Shown here one piece after another: positions 1 through 8,983 of a DNA stretch of 64,000 bases. The notes below the pieces were generated by a model. That model made no database searches and was not told where the DNA came from. It was given only the letters and a program-made list of their open reading frames with translations. The translations under genes and the position numbers were made by a program. This DNA is from Rhizorhabdus dicambivorans. GTDB taxonomy: Bacteria > Pseudomonadota > Alphaproteobacteria > Sphingomonadales > Sphingomonadaceae. The first letter of the stretch is position 1, and each line of letters begins with the position of its first letter. The stretch lies in assembly GCF_002355275.1 (NCBI RefSeq), contig NZ_CP023449.1, forward strand, positions 2,892,001 through 2,956,000. The letters run 5' to 3'.

Positions 1-154
1 CGTAGACTGATCGTCCCGTCTTGAGGAACAGCGCCTCCAGCACCATCAGATAGCTGGCCAGCCCGATGGAAAAGGAAGGGAAGATGAAGTGAAAGCTGAC
101 GGTGAAGGCGAACTGTATCCTGGCCAGGGTCACAGCGTCGAAGGCGTCCAGCAT
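1..154 (-). CDS. cydA: Cytochrome bd-type ubiquinol oxidase subunit I, N-terminal fragment (CIO type)
   Basis: This is the first 51 residues of subunit I of a cytochrome bd quinol oxidase, an inner-membrane terminal oxidase; the rest lies left of the window. The visible protein has the family's N-terminal helix, with the segment LARIQFAFTVSFH followed by a second hydrophobic stretch ending LEALFLKTG. His22 matches the conserved heme-ligand histidine of the family. The FTVSFHxIFP style of motif resembles cyanide-insensitive CioA/AppC proteins more than Escherichia coli CydA. The ATG at 154 is preceded by a strong AAGGAGGA ribosome site with about 7 bases of spacing. The gene is divergent from the F420 operon across about 150 bases. 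The family call is firm; the CioA versus CydA subtype is inferred from this short segment only. Confidence 0.85.
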   Translation of the reverse strand, partial: MLDAFDAVTLARIQFAFTVSFHFIFPSFSIGLASYLMVLEALFLKTGRSVY

Positions 155-306
155 CGCGGCATCCTCCTTGCGAAGGTGCGGCGGACGGGGCTGCCCGCGC
201 TCCCCCAAAGGCGGCGCTACCGTAACGATCGGGCGCCGCGCGCTGTCTAGCACCTTTCCCAGTCGCCGCCGACCCGAGATTTTCCTTAAATGGCATCGAG
301 GGAGCA

Positions 307-2730
307 TTGGTCAATATTGAACGACTGTACAACTTGCGCTCCATGTGCCATCCTTTTACGAAGCCTTTGGGAGAGACATCGTTGCGCGAAACACTTCTGA
401 CCGCTCCGGCTGACGAGCTCATGGTCCAGGCGGCGCGGCTGCGCGACGCGGGACATGGCCGTGTCCAGAGCTGGTCGCCCAAGGTGTTCATCCCGCTCAC
501 CCAGCTGTGCCGGAACCTGTGTCATTACTGCACCTTCTCGCAGCCGCCGAAGAAGGGTGAGGCAGCCTATCTGACGCGCGGGCAGGTGCTGGACATCGCC
601 CGCGCCGGCCGGGCTGCGGGCTGCACCGAGGCGCTGTTCACCCTGGGCGACAAGCCTGAGCTGCGCTTCTCGGCCGCGCGCGAGGAACTGGCCCGGCTCG
701 GCCATGCGAGCACCATCTCCTATCTTGTCGAGATGGCGACGGCGGTTCGCGACGAGACCGGCCTGCTGCCGCACGTCAACGCCGGGGTGATGACGCGCGA
801 TGAGATGATCACGCTGCGCCCCGTCTCCGCCAGCATGGGGCTGATGCTCGAATCACTCTCGGACCGGCTATGCGAGAAGGGCGGCGCCCATTACCGCTCG
901 CCCGACAAGCGGCCCTCGGTGCGGCTGGAGATGCTGCGCATCGCGGGCGAACTGGCTATCCCCTTCACCACGGGGATATTGATCGGGATCGGCGAGACCC
1001 GCGTGGAACGGATCGACGCACTGATCGCCATCCGCGACCTGCACGCCCGCTACGGCCATATCCAGGAAATCATCGTCCAGAATTTCCGAGCCAAGCCGCG
1101 CACCGTGATGGCGAATGCGCCGGAGCCCGATATGGACGAACTGCTCTGGACCATCGCCGCCGCGCGCATGATCATGGGGCGGGAGATGAACATCCAGGCG
1201 CCGCCCAACCTGTCGGCGGAGGATTTTCCTCGCCTGCTCGATGCCGGGATCAACGACTGGGGCGGCGTCTCCCCAGTCACCCCCGACCATGTGAACCCGG
1301 AAGCTCCCTGGCCCGAAGTGGCGCGACTGCGGGCCGCAACCGGCAACAGGGGCCGCATCCTGGTCGCCCGCCTGCCCGCCTATCCCGCCTGGGGCGCCCA
1401 TGGGCTGGACCGCTGGCAGGACAAGGCGATGCACCGCCATATCCTCGCCGCCGCCGACACGTCCGGCTTCGGCCGCGCCGATCGCTGGTCACCCGGCCTC
1501 GCGCTGCCGGAGCGCACGCCCGAACCGATCAGCGTCGCCAGCATCGATCCGATGATCGAAGCGGTGGTTGGCAAGGCAATGGCCGGCGAAGCGCTGGACG
1601 AGGACGAGATCGTCGCGCTGTTCGACGCCCGCGATGCCGATCTGGAGCATGTCTGCCGCTCGGCCGACGAACTGCGCCAAACCGTCAATGGCGACACCGT
1701 CACCTACGTCGTCAACCGCAACATCAACTATACCAATATCTGCAGCTACAAGTGCAGCTTCTGCGCCTTCTCCAAGGGAAGCACCGCCGAGGACCTGCGC
1801 GGAAAGCCCTATGATCTCGACATCGCCGAGGTCGTGCGGCGCGCCGGGGAAGCCTGGGCACGCGGCGGCACCGAGGTCTGCCTGCAGGGCGGCATCCATC
1901 CGCATTATACGGGCGACACCTATCTGGGTCTCGCCCGTGCCGTGCGCGCGGCCGTGCCCGCAATGCACATCCACGCCTTCTCTCCGCTGGAGGTGGCGCA
2001 GGGGGCGGCGACGCTGGGCCTGCCGCTCGAGGATTATCTGCGCCGCCTGAAGGCCGCCGGGCTGGACACCCTGCCCGGCACCGCCGCCGAGATACTGGAT
2101 GACGAGGTGCGGACGGTCATCTGCCCCGACAAGCTCGACACCGCCCAGTGGCTGGAGGTGATCGAGACCGCACACAGGATCGGCTTTCGCACCACCGCGA
2201 CGATCATGTTCGGCCATGTCGAGACGAGCCGGCACTGGGCCCGCCACCTGATCCGCATCCGCGACCTCCAGGCGCGCACCGGCGGCTTCACCGAGTTCGT
2301 CCCCCTGCCCTTCGTCCATATGGAGGCACCGATGGGCGTGCGCGGACAGTCGCGCCACGGCCCCACCTTCCGCGAGGTGCGCCTGATGCATGCCGTCGCC
2401 CGGCTCGCGCTCCATCCGCTGATCACCAACATCCAGACGAGCTGGGTCAAGCTCGGCCCGGTCGGCGTCGCGGCCTGCCTGAACGGCGGCGCCAACGATT
2501 TGGGCGGCACGCTCATGAACGAGAGCATCTCGCGCGCCGCCGGCACCCAGCACGGCCAGGAAATGCCGCCTTCCGCCATGGAGGCCCTGATCCGTTCGAT
2601 CGGCCGCAATCCCCGCCAGCGCTCCACCCTCTACGGGCGCATCGACCAGGAAACCCATCTGCGCGGCCTCAACGCCGCCGAACTCACCCCCATGGTCCTC
2701 ACCCCGCCCCGCAAACTGCGCGCCCGCTGA
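307..2730 (+). CDS. fbiC: FbiC, bifunctional 7,8-didemethyl-8-hydroxy-5-deazariboflavin (Fo) synthase, CofG-CofH fusion
   Basis: This enzyme makes Fo, the chromophore of coenzyme F420, from a flavin-pathway pyrimidine and tyrosine. It has two radical-SAM halves. The CofG half carries CRNLCHYC (Cys68, Cys72, Cys75), and the CofH half carries CSYKCSFC (Cys479, Cys483, Cys486), so both iron-sulfur ligand triads are intact. At 807 residues it matches actinobacterial-type FbiC fusions rather than the separate archaeal CofG and CofH. The listed start is TTG at 307 with a GAGGGAG site; an in-frame ATG at 343 is a reasonable alternative. It opens an operon with cofE, cofD and cofC. Its placement in an alphaproteobacterium suggests ancient lateral acquisition, which is an inference. 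Confidence 0.95.
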   Translation: MVNIERLYNLRSMCHPFTKPLGETSLRETLLTAPADELMVQAARLRDAGHGRVQSWSPKVFIPLTQLCRNLCHYCTFSQPPKKGEAAYLTRGQVLDIARAGRAAGCTEALFTLGDKPELRFSAAREELARLGHASTISYLVEMATAVRDETGLLPHVNAGVMTRDEMITLRPVSASMGLMLESLSDRLCEKGGAHYRSPDKRPSVRLEMLRIAGELAIPFTTGILIGIGETRVERIDALIAIRDLHARYGHIQEIIVQNFRAKPRTVMANAPEPDMDELLWTIAAARMIMGREMNIQAPPNLSAEDFPRLLDAGINDWGGVSPVTPDHVNPEAPWPEVARLRAATGNRGRILVARLPAYPAWGAHGLDRWQDKAMHRHILAAADTSGFGRADRWSPGLALPERTPEPISVASIDPMIEAVVGKAMAGEALDEDEIVALFDARDADLEHVCRSADELRQTVNGDTVTYVVNRNINYTNICSYKCSFCAFSKGSTAEDLRGKPYDLDIAEVVRRAGEAWARGGTEVCLQGGIHPHYTGDTYLGLARAVRAAVPAMHIHAFSPLEVAQGAATLGLPLEDYLRRLKAAGLDTLPGTAAEILDDEVRTVICPDKLDTAQWLEVIETAHRIGFRTTATIMFGHVETSRHWARHLIRIRDLQARTGGFTEFVPLPFVHMEAPMGVRGQSRHGPTFREVRLMHAVARLALHPLITNIQTSWVKLGPVGVAACLNGGANDLGGTLMNESISRAAGTQHGQEMPPSAMEALIRSIGRNPRQRSTLYGRIDQETHLRGLNAAELTPMVLTPPRKLRAR

Positions 2731-2766
2731 TTGCACGCCCCGACAAGCCCGGCTAAGCGCCAGCCC

Positions 2767-3540
2767 ATGACCGATCAGCCCGCCGCCCTGACCCTGCTTG
2801 CCCTGAGCGGCGTGCCCATGATCGAACAGGGCTCCGATCTCGCCTCGGTAATACTTGATGCGGTCGTCGGCTCGGGCCAGATGCTCGCCGATGGCGACGT
2901 GGTCGTGCTCGCGCAGAAGATCGTTTCCAAGGCCGAGGGGCGGTTGATCGATCTCGCCACCGTCGCGGCGTCGGCCCAGGCCGCTGACATAGCCAAGAAG
3001 GTCGACAAGGATCCGCGCCTCGTGGAACTGATCCTGTCCGAAGCCAAGGAGGTGATGCGGGTACGCCCCGGTGTGCTGATCGTGCGCCATCGCCTGGGCC
3101 TCGTCCTGGCCAATGCCGGTATCGACCAGTCCAATATCGAGCATGACGGGCGCACCATGGCGCTGATGCTGCCGATCGATCCGGATGCCAGTGCGCAGGC
3201 CATCCGGGCCGCGCTGAAGGAGCGGACCGGCGCCGACGTGGCCGTGCTGATCATTGACAGCCTGGGCCGCGCCTGGCGCACCGGCACCACCGGCACCGCG
3301 ATCGGCGTCGCGGGCATGCCCGGCCTGCTCGACCTGCGCGGGCGCGAAGATCTGCACGGCCGCCGGCTGGAGACCAGCGAGTTGGGGCTAGCCGACGAAG
3401 TCGCCGCTGCCGCCTCGCTGGTGATGGGCCAGGCAGACGAGGGGCGCCCGATCGTCCTTGTCCGGGGCATCGGCTATGCGCGCCGCGACGGCAGCGCCGC
3501 TGAACTGATCCGGCCGCGTCACATGGACCTGTTCGCGTGA
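2767..3540 (+). CDS. cofE: Coenzyme F420-0:L-glutamate ligase
   Basis: CofE adds L-glutamate residues to F420-0 using GTP, building the polyglutamate tail. The 257-residue protein has the family's opening (LTLLALSGVPMIEQGSDL), followed by AQKIVSKAEGR and the nucleotide/metal region around DSLGRAWRTGTTGTAIGVAG. It is a single CofE domain. The C-terminal FMN reductase domain of mycobacterial FbiB, which reduces dehydro-F420-0, is absent. I chose the ATG at 2767; the open frame also runs back to a TTG at 2731, directly after fbiC stops. Its TGA overlaps the GTG start of cofD, so the two are probably translationally coupled. Confidence 0.92.
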   Translation: MTDQPAALTLLALSGVPMIEQGSDLASVILDAVVGSGQMLADGDVVVLAQKIVSKAEGRLIDLATVAASAQAADIAKKVDKDPRLVELILSEAKEVMRVRPGVLIVRHRLGLVLANAGIDQSNIEHDGRTMALMLPIDPDASAQAIRAALKERTGADVAVLIIDSLGRAWRTGTTGTAIGVAGMPGLLDLRGREDLHGRRLETSELGLADEVAAAASLVMGQADEGRPIVLVRGIGYARRDGSAAELIRPRHMDLFA

Positions 3541-4460
3541 TCCTGGCATTGGCCGGCGGGGTCGGCGGCGCCCGGCTTGCGCGCGGGCTGGCGGCGGTGC
3601 TGCCGCCTGAAAAGCTCAGCATCATCGTCAATACCGGAGACGATTTCGAACATCTCGGCTTCCTGGTCTGCCCCGATCTAGACACGGTCTGCTACACGCT
3701 GGCGGGCGTGAACAATCTCGCCCAGGGCTGGGGCCTCGCGGGCGAGAGCTGGGCGTTTATGGACGCGATCGGCAAGCTCGGCGGGGAGACCTGGTTCAAC
3801 CTGGGGGACCGCGATCTCGCCACCCATGCCACCCGCCGCGCGATGCTGGGCAGCAACAGCCTGTCCGCAATCACCGCCCATATCGCCGGAAAACTGGGCA
3901 TAGCCCATCCGATCGCGCCGATGAGCGACGATCCCGTGCGCTCGATCGTCGATACCGACGAGGGCGAGCTGGCGTTCCAGCATTATTTCGTCCGTCGCCG
4001 CGCGGAGCCGCGCTTCCGGTCGATCCGCTTCGACGGGGCCGAGGCCGCCCGCCCTTCGCCCGCGCTGCTCGCCTCGCTCGAAGATCCCGCGCTGGAGGCG
4101 GTTATCCTCTGCCCGTCCAACCCGGTGCTCAGCATCGCCCCGATCCTGGCGCTGCCGGAGGTGCGAGCGCGGCTGGAGGCGCTGGGCGCACCGATCGTCG
4201 CGGTCTCGCCGTTCATCGGCGGCCAGGCGATCAAGGGGCCGGCGGCCAAGATCATGGCCGAGATCGGTATCGCCACCACCCCGGCAGGCCTTGCCGGCTA
4301 TTATGGCGGGCTGCTCGATGGCATCGTCATCGATCGAGCGGATGCCGGAAGCGAAGCGGGATCGGCCGCGCTCCACGCCACCGACACGCTGATGCGCAAC
4401 TCCGACGATCAGAAGCGGCTCGCCAGCGAGACGCTCGCCTTCGCGCGCAGCTTGCGCTGA
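3537..4460 (+). CDS. cofD: 2-phospho-L-lactate (or related) transferase, CofD/FbiA
   Basis: CofD transfers a phosphorylated three-carbon unit from its guanylyl-activated form onto Fo, giving F420-0 or dehydro-F420-0. The 307-residue length is normal for the family. The N-terminal GGVGGARLARGL (residues 6-17), NTGDDFEHLG (about 32-41) and NLGDRDLATHATRR segments are the expected substrate-binding motifs. It starts with GTG inside the cofE stop codon, and its own TGA shares one base with the ATG of cofC. The sequence alone does not tell whether the natural donor is phospholactate, phosphoenolpyruvate or 3-phosphoglycerate. Confidence 0.93.
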   Translation: MILALAGGVGGARLARGLAAVLPPEKLSIIVNTGDDFEHLGFLVCPDLDTVCYTLAGVNNLAQGWGLAGESWAFMDAIGKLGGETWFNLGDRDLATHATRRAMLGSNSLSAITAHIAGKLGIAHPIAPMSDDPVRSIVDTDEGELAFQHYFVRRRAEPRFRSIRFDGAEAARPSPALLASLEDPALEAVILCPSNPVLSIAPILALPEVRARLEALGAPIVAVSPFIGGQAIKGPAAKIMAEIGIATTPAGLAGYYGGLLDGIVIDRADAGSEAGSAALHATDTLMRNSDDQKRLASETLAFARSLR

Positions 4461-5056
4461 TGGCATGCCATCTGGTCCTGGCCGTCCGACCCTTCGATCA
4501 AGGCAAGAGCCGGTTGGCCGAAGTACTCAGCAAGAAGGAAAGAATAGCCCTTAATTTCAAATTCTTGTACCGGACATTTCTGGTTGGAATACAGGTTTTC
4601 CCGCCCCATCTGATCACCGTCGTCAGCCGTTCCGACGCCCAGCTAAAGGCCGCGCGCATCGCCGGCGCACATGCCTTGCCGGAACGGGGCGAAAGCCTGA
4701 ATGACGCACTGCTCCAGGGCGCGCAGGATGCCGTGGCGCGGGGTGCGACCGCCATATTATCGCTGAGCAGCGACCTGCCCTATCTGGAAGCCGCTGACCT
4801 GCGCGCCATGCTGGAAGCCCCAGCCGACGTAGCCATCGCCACCGACGAGGCGGGCCTTGGGACCAATGCGCTGCTGCTTCGTCCCGCCCTCGCCATTCCC
4901 TATCGCTATGGCGCAGGCAGTCTCGCCGCCCATCGCGCGGCGGCCGAGGCGGCTGGCCTCAGAGTCGCAGTGGTCGAACGTCCCGGGCTGGCCCGGGACG
5001 TCGACATACCGGCCGATCTTGATCTGCTGCGGATCGAGCGGCCGGAATTCTTCTAG
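4460..5056 (+). CDS. cofC: Three-carbon phosphate guanylyltransferase, CofC/FbiD
   Basis: CofC activates 2-phospholactate, phosphoenolpyruvate or 3-phosphoglycerate with GTP for CofD. The 198-residue protein has the family's nucleotidyltransferase layout: LAVRPFDQGKSRLA near the N-terminus, SSDLPYL at about residue 102, and a GTNALLL segment with a later YGAGSLAAH. It is the last gene of the F420 operon, overlapping cofD by one base and ending one base before the convergent pepA stop. Bases about 4520-4620 are clearly more AT-rich than the surroundings, and the encoded stretch KERIALNFKFLYRTF uses codons rare elsewhere in the window. The reading frame is intact. Substrate specificity cannot be read from the sequence by eye. 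Confidence 0.9.
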   Translation: MACHLVLAVRPFDQGKSRLAEVLSKKERIALNFKFLYRTFLVGIQVFPPHLITVVSRSDAQLKAARIAGAHALPERGESLNDALLQGAQDAVARGATAILSLSSDLPYLEAADLRAMLEAPADVAIATDEAGLGTNALLLRPALAIPYRYGAGSLAAHRAAAEAAGLRVAVVERPGLARDVDIPADLDLLRIERPEFF

Positions 5057-6529
5057 CTATTTCTTCTCGACATATTGCTCGACGAAGCGGTCGAGCAGGC
5101 GGACGCCGTAGCCGGTCGCCCCCTTGTCCCAGGTGGCTCCGGGCTTCGACGCCCAGACCATGCCGGCGATATCGAGATGCGCCCAGCGCACCCCATCGTC
5201 GATATAGCGCTTGAGGAACTGCGCGGCGGTGATCGAGCCACCTTCGCGCGGACCGACATTCTTCATGTCCGCGATCGGCGAGTCGATCAGCTTGTCATAG
5301 GGATCGCCGAGCGGCATCCGCCACAGCTTGTCGCCAACATCGCTCCCCGCGCTGCTCAGTTGCTGCGCCAGTTCGTCGTCATTGGCGAACATGCCGCCAT
5401 ATTCGAAGCCGAGCGAGATGATCATCGCGCCGGTCAGGGTGGCGAGATCGACGATCGTCCTGGGCGAGTGGGTCTTCTGCACCCAGGTCAGGGCATCGCA
5501 GAGGACGAGCCGCCCCTCGGCATCGGTATTGATCACCTCGATCGTCTGGCCCGACATCGAGGTGACGACGTCGCCCGGCCGCTGGGCATTGCCGTCGGGC
5601 ATGTTCTCGACCAGGCCGCAGACGCCGATGACATGCGCCTTGGCCTTGCGCAGCGCGAGCGCCTTCATCGTGCCCGCCACGGCACCGGCGCCGCCCATGT
5701 CCCACTTCATGTCCTCCATGCCCGCCGGGGGCTTGAGCGAGATGCCGCCGGTGTCGAAGGTGACTCCCTTGCCGACGAAGGCGATGGGAGGTTCCGAACC
5801 GCCGGTGCCATCCCAGCTCATCACCAGCAGGCGCGGCTCGCGCACCGACCCCTGGGCCACACCGAGCAGCGCACCCATGCCGAGCCTGGTCATCGCCTCC
5901 TTGTCGAGCACCTCGATCTTCACGCCGAGGTCGGCGAGTGGCCGGCAGCGCTCCACGAAGCTTTCGGGATAAAGGATGTTCGCCGGCTCCGCGATCAGCG
6001 TGCGGGTGAACATCACCCCTTCCGCCACCGCCTCGCGGTCGGCCCACAGGCGCAGAGCGTCCGCGCCGCCGCCGACGATCACTATCTGCTCCAGCGACGG
6101 GCGCTGCTTGGCTTCCAATTTGGTGCGATAGACGTCATGGCGCCAGCTGCGCAGCACCGCGCCAAAGGCGAGATGCGCCGCCGCCTCGGCCGGCTTGTCG
6201 CCCGCCACCGCGCTGATGTCGACGACGACGCAGCTTTCGCCGGAGGTGAGCAGCTTCGCGGCAAGCGCGGCGCCCGCGCGTTCGAAATCCTGTTTGGCAC
6301 CGATGCCGACAAGCAGCAGCCGGCGGTTGGCCGCGTCGGTCTCTCCGAAGAACTCGACCACCGCGCCTTTATCGCCATCGAAGCGGTTGGCCTGTGCGGC
6401 GGCGCGGGCCAGCGCCTGCGCCGGCTCGGGCAGCGCGGCAAGGCCGGCACCACTCAGCGTCGCGGGTGCGACGACGATGGCGAGGGCGTGGTTATGGGCC
6501 GGCCGACTGTCGGCGAAGCTGATCCGCAT
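5057..6529 (-). CDS. pepA: Leucyl aminopeptidase, M17 family
   Basis: Cytosolic hexameric zinc/manganese aminopeptidase that removes N-terminal residues from peptides; some homologs also bind DNA. The 490-residue protein has an N-terminal macro-like domain and a C-terminal catalytic domain. The signature NTDAEGRL lies near residue 335, and the metal-binding region GKGVTFDTGGISLKP is intact. I start it at the ATG at 6529 (MRISFADS), because this aligns with family N-termini; the open frame continues 20 codons further upstream. It converges on cofC with no spacer, and no terminator hairpin is visible between them. It is divergent from lptD. Confidence 0.93.
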   Translation of the reverse strand: MRISFADSRPAHNHALAIVVAPATLSGAGLAALPEPAQALARAAAQANRFDGDKGAVVEFFGETDAANRRLLLVGIGAKQDFERAGAALAAKLLTSGESCVVVDISAVAGDKPAEAAAHLAFGAVLRSWRHDVYRTKLEAKQRPSLEQIVIVGGGADALRLWADREAVAEGVMFTRTLIAEPANILYPESFVERCRPLADLGVKIEVLDKEAMTRLGMGALLGVAQGSVREPRLLVMSWDGTGGSEPPIAFVGKGVTFDTGGISLKPPAGMEDMKWDMGGAGAVAGTMKALALRKAKAHVIGVCGLVENMPDGNAQRPGDVVTSMSGQTIEVINTDAEGRLVLCDALTWVQKTHSPRTIVDLATLTGAMIISLGFEYGGMFANDDELAQQLSSAGSDVGDKLWRMPLGDPYDKLIDSPIADMKNVGPREGGSITAAQFLKRYIDDGVRWAHLDIAGMVWASKPGATWDKGATGYGVRLLDRFVEQYVEKK

Positions 6530-6681
6530 GAAAGAGAAATCCTTGTTCTGTCCTGTCTCCCATCTAGGCATGCCGGCTTGCCGCCGCAACGTTCCAGACG
6601 CTGTCGCATCGCCAGAGGATTGCAGCGGGACGCCGGGTGCGATAGGCGGCGAGACCGCCGTAAAGTGCCAGCCGGGGTGAT

Positions 6682-8922
6682 GTGAAGAAACCGATCCATT
6701 TCCTGCTGGCGGCGACGCTTCCCTGGCTGTGTGCCGGGCCGCTGCTCGCCCAGAGCCTGATGACCCCTCCGGCCGGCCCGCCGCTCCAGGGTGACGCCCC
6801 CACGCCCTCGGACGAGGAAGAGGTGACTTTCGCCGCCGACACGCTCGCCTATGACAATGATGCGGAGATCGTCACAGCGACAGGCAATGTCCGGATGATG
6901 CGAAGAGGCGACCGACTCCGCGCCGACAAGGTCGAATGGAATCAGAAGAGCGGGGTCGTCCGCGCCCAGGGCAACGTCGCCGTGGTGAACTCGGCGAACG
7001 ACACGCTCTATGGCGACTCGGTCGAACTGACCGACACGCTGAAGGACGGGGTGATCGAGAATCTCCTGCTCGTCCTCAACGACGGCGGCCGTCTCGCCGC
7101 GGTCCATGGGGTTCGCCGCAACGAGGTGTCGACGCTCGACAAGGCAGTCTACACGCCCTGCGCGGTGGTCGACAGCAAGGGCTGCCCAAAGGAGCCGATC
7201 TGGAAGATCAGCGCCGTCCGCGTCGTCCACGATCCGAACAAGCACCGGATCAGCTATGACGGCGCCAGGATCAGCTTTCTCGGCGCGCCTATCCTGTGGC
7301 TGCCCGGCCTGTCGCATCCCGACGGCAGCGGCGGGGGCGGATCGGGCCTGTTATTGCCCAATATCCAGTATAGCCGCACCAACGGCGCCGAAATCGCGCT
7401 GCCCTATTATTTCCAGCTGGCGCCCAACCGCGACCTGACGATCACGCCGCACCTCTACACCAAGGTGCTGCCGGCGATCGAAGCCGAATATCGCGCGCTC
7501 ACCGATCACGGCGCCTGGCAGGCGACGGGCATGCTGACCTACAGTTCGCGCTTCTCCGCCACGGCGGGGCCGCTTCCGGCGAATGCCAACCGCGACATAC
7601 GCGGCTACCTCGACGCGAATGGCCAGTTCCAGTACGGGCCATACTGGACCTTGTCCGGTTCGTTGCGCGCGACGACCGACCGCACCTTCATGCGCCGCTA
7701 CGACATTTCCCGTGATGATCGGCTGCGTAACCAGATCCAGGCCGAACGGATCACCGACAACAGCTATCTGTCGATCAAGGGCTGGGCGGTGCAGACGCTG
7801 CGCACCAATGATCGCCAGGGCCAGCAACCGATCGCGCTGCCGCTGGTCGACTATCGGCTGCGGCTCACCGATCCGCTGGTCGGCGGCACCGTGACCGTCC
7901 AGGCCAACACGCTGGCGCTGACCCGGACCAGCGGCCAGGACACCCAGCGCGCCTTTGCGGGCCTGCAATGGGATCTGCGCCGCTACACGCCGCTGGGCCA
8001 GGAGGTCACTTTCACCGCCTATGGCCGCGGCGATGTCTACCATAGCGATCAGGTCGGCAGCACCGCGACGGTCATCTATCGCGGCAACAAGGGCTGGACG
8101 GGGCGCGGCATCGCGGCCTTCGCGGCCGACGTCAAATGGCCCTTCGTCGGGACCTTCTTCACCGGCTCGCAACGCATCACGCCCCGCCTGCAGATCGTCG
8201 CCAGCCCCAAGATCCGCAATCTCGACATACCCAATGAAGATGCCCGGTCGATCGACCTGGAGGACTCGAACCTGTTCGCGCTCAACCGCTTCTCCGGCTA
8301 CGATCGCTGGGAAGATGGCAGCCGCGTCACCTATGGCGCCGAATGGGCGGTCGACCTGCCCGGCATCTCCTTCAACACGGTGATCGGCCAGAGCTATCGC
8401 CTGTCGAACAAGCCCAGCCTGCTGCCGGTCGGCACCGGCCTTTCGGACCGGCTGTCGGATATCGTAGGGCGCACCACCTTCAAATATGGCCGCTTCCTGG
8501 AGGTCACGCACCGCTTCCGGCTCGACAAGGACAATTTCGCCATCCGCCGCAACGAGATCGATGCGACGATCGGCACACGCAAGACCTACGCGCTGCTCGG
8601 CTATCTGAAGCTCAACCGCGATATCGCGCCGACGATCGAAGATCTGCGAGACCGTGAAGAGGTTCGCGTCGGCGGCCGCATCCAGATCGCGCGCTACTGG
8701 TCGGTATTCGGATCGACCGTGATCGACCTGACGAGCCGCAGGGAGGATCCGCTTACCCTGTCGGACGGCTATCAGCCGATTCGACACCGGCTCGGCATCC
8801 TCTATGACGATGATTGTATCGAGCTTGGCGTGACGTGGCGGCGCGAATATGACGCTATCGGGGACGCCCGCCGGGGCAACACCTTCCTGTTACGGCTGGC
8901 GCTCAAGAATTTGGGCCGCTAA
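6682..8922 (+). CDS. lptD: LPS assembly outer-membrane protein LptD
   Basis: LptD is the beta-barrel that, with LptE, inserts lipopolysaccharide into the outer leaflet. The 746-residue protein has a cleavable signal peptide (about residues 1-24), then an LptA-like periplasmic domain (about 50-190), then a long barrel domain ending in a typical aromatic-rich C-terminus. The start is GTG at 6682. The cysteine pattern is unlike E. coli: outside the signal peptide I count Cys160, Cys168 and Cys712, so only one C-terminal cysteine is available to pair with the N-terminal domain. It leads the conserved lptD-surA-pdxA-rsmA order, as in many Proteobacteria. Confidence 0.93.
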   Translation: MKKPIHFLLAATLPWLCAGPLLAQSLMTPPAGPPLQGDAPTPSDEEEVTFAADTLAYDNDAEIVTATGNVRMMRRGDRLRADKVEWNQKSGVVRAQGNVAVVNSANDTLYGDSVELTDTLKDGVIENLLLVLNDGGRLAAVHGVRRNEVSTLDKAVYTPCAVVDSKGCPKEPIWKISAVRVVHDPNKHRISYDGARISFLGAPILWLPGLSHPDGSGGGGSGLLLPNIQYSRTNGAEIALPYYFQLAPNRDLTITPHLYTKVLPAIEAEYRALTDHGAWQATGMLTYSSRFSATAGPLPANANRDIRGYLDANGQFQYGPYWTLSGSLRATTDRTFMRRYDISRDDRLRNQIQAERITDNSYLSIKGWAVQTLRTNDRQGQQPIALPLVDYRLRLTDPLVGGTVTVQANTLALTRTSGQDTQRAFAGLQWDLRRYTPLGQEVTFTAYGRGDVYHSDQVGSTATVIYRGNKGWTGRGIAAFAADVKWPFVGTFFTGSQRITPRLQIVASPKIRNLDIPNEDARSIDLEDSNLFALNRFSGYDRWEDGSRVTYGAEWAVDLPGISFNTVIGQSYRLSNKPSLLPVGTGLSDRLSDIVGRTTFKYGRFLEVTHRFRLDKDNFAIRRNEIDATIGTRKTYALLGYLKLNRDIAPTIEDLRDREEVRVGGRIQIARYWSVFGSTVIDLTSRREDPLTLSDGYQPIRHRLGILYDDDCIELGVTWRREYDAIGDARRGNTFLLRLALKNLGR

Positions 8923-8983
8923 GCGTTCATTCAGGGGACGCCTGACAAGGGATGCGCTCCTTAGCCAACAAGGATGTGACTAG

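Noticed and set aside
102-320. Short plus-strand frame at the left edge
   Set aside because: It lies antisense to the cytochrome bd gene start and over the promoter gap, with no family features.
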